From Bradyrhizobium sp. SZCCT0231 (GTDB lineage Bacteria > Pseudomonadota > Alphaproteobacteria > Rhizobiales > Xanthobacteraceae), in NCBI RefSeq assembly GCF_018130245.1, contig NZ_JAFCKP010000022.1, forward strand, positions 22,399 through 86,398: DNA of 64,000 nucleotides, in the 5' to 3' direction. The notes beneath the pieces are model-generated. The model ran no database searches and was not told where the DNA came from. It saw only the letters and a list, made by a program, of their open reading frames with translations. Below are positions 59,950-64,000 of the stretch, in pieces. Positions within the stretch are counted from its first letter, which is position 1. Each line of letters starts with the position of its first letter. A program made the position numbers and the translations under genes.

Positions 59950-61002
59950 ATGACAGCCGCATCAGACGCCGCGCAGGAAGCGCAATGGAAGCGGTGGCGC
60001 GCGGTCGCCGACCTCTATCACGCCTACTTCACCGGCCTCATCCTCACCGTGGTCACGCGCCGCGGCACCGCGGATGCGGCCGAATTCGTCTTCCGCGTGT
60101 TCCGCCGCCAGCAGCAGGAGCGCTTCCTGCCCGGCTTGCAAAAGCTCGGCATCGACCATCTGCCGCCGGCGGTGGCTGCGGCGCAATATCACTATCTCTC
60201 CAACTGGATCGGCGGCGTGCATGTCGAATACATGTATGAGAGCGACACCAAGGCCTGGATCCGTTATCCGCCGCCGCGCTGGATCTGGAAGGGCACCGCG
60301 ATCTGCGGCGTGCCGGGCGAGGTCTCACGCGCGATGCTGCGCGGCTGGCACGCCAACAACGGCGTCGCGCTCGGCGATCTCCGCCTCGGCTTCGTCTGCA
60401 CCAAGCAGAGCGTCGACGGCCAGGACGGGCTCGAAGGCTATTATCATCAATACGACCATCCGCTCGAGCTGGACCAGCGCCTGGTGTTCGCGCGGCATCT
60501 GGAAGCACCGTTGTTCGATGTGAAGACCGCGCCGGCGCTCCCGGTCGCGAGCTGGCCGAAGCCGCGGCTGGAAAAAGCCTATCGCAACTACGCGATGGAA
60601 TATGTCCGCACCGCCGCGCCCGTGATGGTGCAGCTGTTCGGCCCCGAGGATGCCGGCTATCTGCTGCACCTCACCGGCAAGCTGATCGGGATGCAATATT
60701 TCGACGAGGTTGCAGCGGCGCTGTCGATGAGCCGCGGCGGAGCGGGCGAGTTCGCATCGTTCCTGAACGCGCTGTTCGCCGCGCAGGATGACGCCGCCGA
60801 GATGGCGCAGTCCGAAGGCACGTTCGAAATCCGCCAGCAGAGCTGGAAGCTGATGGACGGCGTCGCCGACTATCACCGCGCCTGCGCCAAAGTGCTGGAA
60901 GGATTGTTCGAAGGGCTGGCTGCGGGATGTGGTCGGCACATCGGCGTGCAGATGCGCACTGCCGCAGGCGGTCGACCGCCGCTGGTCTGGACGATCGAGT
61001 AG
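59950..61002 (+). CDS. Hypothetical protein (350 aa), family not recognised
   Basis: A cytosolic protein with no signal or membrane helix. It is rich in aromatic residues (HYLSNWIGGVHVEYMYESDT, YPPPRWIWKGTAICGVPGE). Histidines and a YYHQYDHPLELDQR stretch could form a ligand site, and the last 120 residues look all-helical. I cannot assign a function. The start follows GGGAGTG. No operon partner is present. Confidence 0.8.
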   Translation: MTAASDAAQEAQWKRWRAVADLYHAYFTGLILTVVTRRGTADAAEFVFRVFRRQQQERFLPGLQKLGIDHLPPAVAAAQYHYLSNWIGGVHVEYMYESDTKAWIRYPPPRWIWKGTAICGVPGEVSRAMLRGWHANNGVALGDLRLGFVCTKQSVDGQDGLEGYYHQYDHPLELDQRLVFARHLEAPLFDVKTAPALPVASWPKPRLEKAYRNYAMEYVRTAAPVMVQLFGPEDAGYLLHLTGKLIGMQYFDEVAAALSMSRGGAGEFASFLNALFAAQDDAAEMAQSEGTFEIRQQSWKLMDGVADYHRACAKVLEGLFEGLAAGCGRHIGVQMRTAAGGRPPLVWTIE

Positions 61003-61190
61003 GCGATGCTATCGCCGCGCACTTCGCCTCTCATTGAAATGCGCTGCCGCAGGGCACGGCTGCGCCCTGCGCAGGAGGAATCGGTAATCGCCGTGCTAAC
61101 AAGCTCCTGCCGCGCCTTTGGCGCGAACAAAGTCATTGGCACACCAAATGATTGCCGCGCCGCGAATGGCGCCTGCGTCCGGGAGAGGAC

Positions 61191-62636
61191 ATGTCCGACA
61201 TCGCCGAGATCCCGGTCGATGAGCAAGAGCGCCCGCTGCCGCCGCCCCCGAGTCCCGTCAAGAGCGCGCTGACCGACGGGCCGATCCTGCGCACGCTGCT
61301 CTCCCTCGCCTGGCCTAACGTGATCGGGCTCTCGGCCGGCATGTGCGTCGTCATCGCGGAGACGTCCTATATCGGCCGGCTCGGCGTCGAGGCGCTGGCT
61401 GCGATGGCGCTGGTGTTTCCGACCGTGATCCTGACCATGACCATGTCCGGCGGTGCCATGGGCGGCGCGGTGGCGTCCGCCATCGCGCGCGCGCTCGGTG
61501 CCGGCGATCGCGAGCGTGCCGGCACGCTTGCCATGCATGCGATGCTGATCGGCATCAGTTTCGGCCTCGTCTTCATGCTGGGCATGCTGATCTTCGGGCC
61601 AAAAGTGCTCGAAATGCTTGGCGGCCGCGGCGATGTGCTGACGCATGCGATCGCCTACACGCAGGTGTTTTTCGGCGGCGCCGTGCTGCCCTGGCTGCTC
61701 AACACCATGGCCGGCGTGTTGCGCGGCACCGGCAACATGAAGCTGCCGTCGTTCCTCATCCTCAACTCCGCGGCCTGGCAGATACTGCTCGGCGGCACGC
61801 TCGGCCTCGGGCTCGGCCCGGTGCCGCAGCTCGGCATGCGCGGCGTCGCGGCCGGCGCGCTGATCGCCTATTCCATGAACATCGGCATCATGGGCTGGTA
61901 CCTGTTCTCCGGCCGCGCGCGGATCGCATTGAGGCTGCGCGGCTTGCGCATCCAATGGGCGATGTTCTTCGACATCCTCAAGGTCGGCGCCGTCGCCTGC
62001 TTCTCGCCGCTGCAAGGGGTGCTGACGATCTCGATCTTCACCCACATGCTGGCGAAGTTCGGCACAGCGATCCTCGCCGGCTACGGCATCGGTGCGCGGC
62101 TGGAATTTTTGCTGACCTCGATCGCGTTCTCGTTCGGCATCGCCTGCGTGCCGATGGTGGGGATGGCAATCGGCGCCGGCAACATCGCGCGCGCCCGGCG
62201 CGTCGCCTGGATCGCCAGTGCCGCCGCCTTCGTCGCCGTGGGCGCGCCGGCGTGCGTCGTTGCGATGTTCCCCGATCTCTGGATCAACATCTTCACCGAC
62301 AGCGCGGCCGTGCGCGCGGCGAGCCATCAATATCTCGCGACGGTCGGGCCGTTCTACGCCTTCTTCGGCCTTGCCACGACGATGTATTTCTCCTCGCAAG
62401 GCGCGGCCAAGGTGATCGGGCCGGTGCTGGCGCAGACGGCGCGGCTGGCCTACATCTCCGGGGTCGGCTGGTGGCTGTCGACCCATGAGGCCACCGCGCA
62501 GAGCTTCTTCTGGCTGGCTGCGAGCTCGATGGTCGTGCTCGGCCTGCTCTCATCCTCCAGCGTCTTGCTGACGCGCTGGGGACCGCGTGCGAGCAAGGCT
62601 GCGATCAGACCGGCGCTATCAGGCGCCGCCGACTAA
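61191..62636 (+). CDS. MATE-family multidrug/metabolite exporter
   Basis: A 481-residue protein with about twelve membrane helices. LRTLLSLAWPNVIGL and GVLRGTGNMKLPSFLILN are typical MatE blocks, repeated in the second half as GAVACFSPLQ and FSSQGAAKVIGP. It would extrude cationic or amphiphilic compounds using a sodium or proton gradient. GGGAGAGG precedes the ATG. Its end overlaps the convergent next gene by 4 bp. Confidence 0.88.
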   Translation: MSDIAEIPVDEQERPLPPPPSPVKSALTDGPILRTLLSLAWPNVIGLSAGMCVVIAETSYIGRLGVEALAAMALVFPTVILTMTMSGGAMGGAVASAIARALGAGDRERAGTLAMHAMLIGISFGLVFMLGMLIFGPKVLEMLGGRGDVLTHAIAYTQVFFGGAVLPWLLNTMAGVLRGTGNMKLPSFLILNSAAWQILLGGTLGLGLGPVPQLGMRGVAAGALIAYSMNIGIMGWYLFSGRARIALRLRGLRIQWAMFFDILKVGAVACFSPLQGVLTISIFTHMLAKFGTAILAGYGIGARLEFLLTSIAFSFGIACVPMVGMAIGAGNIARARRVAWIASAAAFVAVGAPACVVAMFPDLWINIFTDSAAVRAASHQYLATVGPFYAFFGLATTMYFSSQGAAKVIGPVLAQTARLAYISGVGWWLSTHEATAQSFFWLAASSMVVLGLLSSSSVLLTRWGPRASKAAIRPALSGAAD

Positions 62637-63130
62637 CGATGCTTGTGGCGGCGATGGCCGCTGCCGGCGCCGACATTGGCGAGCCGCATCAGTTGCGGGA
62701 TCATCGCCATCATGTCGCCGCCACCGGCGCCACCGAGCATGCCCATGATGTCGCCGCCACCACCGCCGAAGCCGGCCGGCATGGTGCCGCCGCCCATCGG
62801 CGAATAGCCGCCGTGATTGGGCGCGCCGAAGCCGCCGCCGAGATTGCCGGCGGACAGACCATTCAGGCCGCCAAAACCACCACCAAGTCCACCGCCACCA
62901 TTTTCCATCATGCGGCTCATCATCGGGCCCATGGTCTGCATCAGCATGGCGAAGCGGCGCTTGCCCATCTTCGCCTTCATCATCTCCAACATCGGCGCCA
63001 TCTGGGTCATCATGTCCTCGCTGCCGGCACCGCCGCCGCCGAGGAGCTGCGCCTTTGCCGGCACGCTCGAGATCGAAAACAGCAGCAGCACGGCGGCCGC
63101 CTGGCAGATCACCTTGTCCGCACCTCTCAT
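62633..63130 (-). CDS. Secreted Gly/Met-rich hypothetical protein
   Basis: A 165-residue protein with a signal peptide (VICQAAAVLLLFSISSVPAK, then A-QLL). It continues with a helical Met-rich part (MLEMMKAKMGKRRFAMLMQT, MMSRMMENG) and a long glycine-rich tail (GGGFGGLNGLSAGNLGGGFG) ending in HRRHKHR. It could bind metal or associate with the envelope; this is only a guess from composition. GAGGAG precedes the chosen Met. Confidence 0.7.
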   Translation of the reverse strand: MRGADKVICQAAAVLLLFSISSVPAKAQLLGGGGAGSEDMMTQMAPMLEMMKAKMGKRRFAMLMQTMGPMMSRMMENGGGGLGGGFGGLNGLSAGNLGGGFGAPNHGGYSPMGGGTMPAGFGGGGGDIMGMLGGAGGGDMMAMIPQLMRLANVGAGSGHRRHKHR

Positions 63131-63300
63131 GGCATGCTCCTCGCGTGCGTGGCGCCGCCGGGAGAGCAGAGCCAACCGGACGCACGCGGGGCATGGTTAC
63201 GGCCGGCGAGGGCGTGGCTCTGTGAAAAACATCACGCACGCGAGCATGATCCGGAAAAGTGTGCAGCGGTTTTCCGAAAAGATCATGCTCAGACAAAGAG

Positions 63301-63696
63301 CTACGCAGGCGGGAATGCCCGGTGCATGGCGATCACGGCCTCTTTGGTTTGCCCCTGAACGTAAGGCGCGAGCTCGTTCGGCAGCATGTCGATGATCCAG
63401 ACCAGCCGGCATCGTGAATCGCCCTCGGCGATCACCTGCACCGAGGCGCTGTAATGCTCCAGCCGCTCGTTGTTGATGGCATAGACGAGGCGCTGCCGCG
63501 CATCGTCGCAATCGACCAGCACCTCGCGCGCGACCGAACCATTGGCGAAGGTGACGATGCGCGCATCGCCGTCGAGCGTGCACGCCGTGACGAAGCCCGG
63601 CACCAGCCGCTGATGCAGCGCGCCGAAATCGCGCACCGCGTCCCAGACGTCGCGCGCGGAGGCGGGGAGGGAGATGTCGTTGTGGATGGAGGCCAT
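63301..63696 (-). CDS. SRPBCC-family (polyketide cyclase/Bet v1-like) protein
   Basis: A 131-residue small-ligand fold. SLPASARDVWDAVRDFGALH opens it, with beta strands TCTLDGDARIVTFANG and SRCRLVWIIDMLPNEL, and a C-terminal long helix. It probably binds a hydrophobic compound; no partner gene shows which. The start MASIHND is chosen because the upstream frame lies in a palindromic repeat. Confidence 0.8.
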   Translation of the reverse strand: MASIHNDISLPASARDVWDAVRDFGALHQRLVPGFVTACTLDGDARIVTFANGSVAREVLVDCDDARQRLVYAINNERLEHYSASVQVIAEGDSRCRLVWIIDMLPNELAPYVQGQTKEAVIAMHRAFPPA

Positions 63697-63735
63697 GGAG
63701 GTGTCCTGATTGTGATAGGTCGTCGCCACAAACAC

Positions 63736-63823
63736 CGTCATTGCGAGCGAAGCGAAGCAATCCAGTGACGTTTCCGCGGAGACAGTCTGGATTGCTTCGT
63801 CGCAAGGGCTCCTCGCAATGACG
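63736..63823. repeat. Intergenic palindromic repeat, family TCATTGCGAG (copy 4)
   Basis: CGTCATTGCGAGCGAAGCGA begins it and CTCGCAATGACG ends it, with GAAGCAATCCAG/CTGGATTGCTTCG inside. Confidence 0.85.
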
Positions 63824-63842
63824 GGAGCGAGTGGCGAGTTCG

Positions 63843-63936
63843 TAGGGTGGGCAAAGGCGCGCTCTTCGCGCGCCGTGCCCACCATTCATCGGCAGTGTCG
63901 CACGCGATGGTGGGCACGCTACGCTTTGCCCACCCT
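63843..63936. repeat. Intergenic palindromic repeat, family TAGGGTGGGC (copy 3)
   Basis: The ends TAGGGTGGGCAAAG and CTTTGCCCACCCT match the other two copies. The last 64 bases of the window after it hold nothing recognisable. Confidence 0.88.
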
Positions 63937-64000
63937 CATATGGGGATTTGCGAGTCAAGGCCTTTCGGTTGGCTTGAGTGAGTTTGGCGCGGTGCGAGGG

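Noticed and set aside
60873-62486. Long minus frame (537 codons) opposite the MATE gene
   Set aside because: His/Arg/Gln-rich composition typical of antisense to membrane-protein genes.
23183-63936. Repeated palindromes as a CRISPR array
   Set aside because: Elements are scattered singly between genes, of different families, with no regular spacers or cas genes.

Overview
The window reads as a high-GC alphaproteobacterial chromosome of Bradyrhizobium type. The evidence is the gene content: a CYP199A P450 with its ferredoxin, an RpaI/BjaI-class LuxI/LuxR pair, the box benzoate genes, GcrA, a phoR-pstSCAB-phoU-phoB locus, a SAM-II riboswitch before metZ, and dense families of intergenic palindromic repeats. 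No tRNA, rRNA, insertion sequence, prophage or CRISPR array was found. About 60 protein genes are called.

Region 1 (0-12 kb) is a patchwork of aromatic and nitrogen catabolism. It holds the end of a GntR regulator, allophanate hydrolase, a MarR regulator divergent from a feruloyl-CoA synthetase-like ligase with a palindromic operator between them, a second MarR divergent from a CYP199A-ferredoxin pair and a periplasmic binding protein, a type II NADH dehydrogenase, and another orphan binding protein. Region 2 (12-20.6 kb, minus strand) is a shikimate/quinate unit: LysR, then an NAD-type shikimate dehydrogenase, a five-part ABC importer and QuiC (3-dehydroshikimate dehydratase), which together would deliver protocatechuate. 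Region 3 (21-23.1 kb) is quorum sensing: luxR, a lux-box palindrome, luxI, and a tightly coupled 72-residue small protein.

Region 4 (23.1-36.8 kb) is benzoate catabolism by the aerobic CoA (box) route: an ABC importer without its own binding protein, boxR, benzoate-CoA ligase, an alpha/beta hydrolase, boxC and boxB. A shared sequence, close to ATGAAACAAAGTGCATG, lies upstream of the importer, the ligase and boxC. This suggests that all three are BoxR targets. boxA and boxD are not in the window. A secreted small protein, a PRC-barrel protein and a truncated haemoglobin lie between importer and boxR.

Region 5 (37-48.3 kb) has envelope genes (deacetylase, OmpA-like protein, flippase-like membrane protein) and the phosphate regulon with a Pho box before pstS. 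Region 6 (48.5-64 kb) is mostly housekeeping: gcrA, argD-argF, hslO, apaG, an opgC-SGNH-SGNH cassette, metZ under a SAM-II riboswitch, a double-length dCTP deaminase, an unrecognised 350-residue protein, a MATE exporter, and small hypothetical genes. Most gaps longer than 100 bp hold one of about nine families of long imperfect palindromes.
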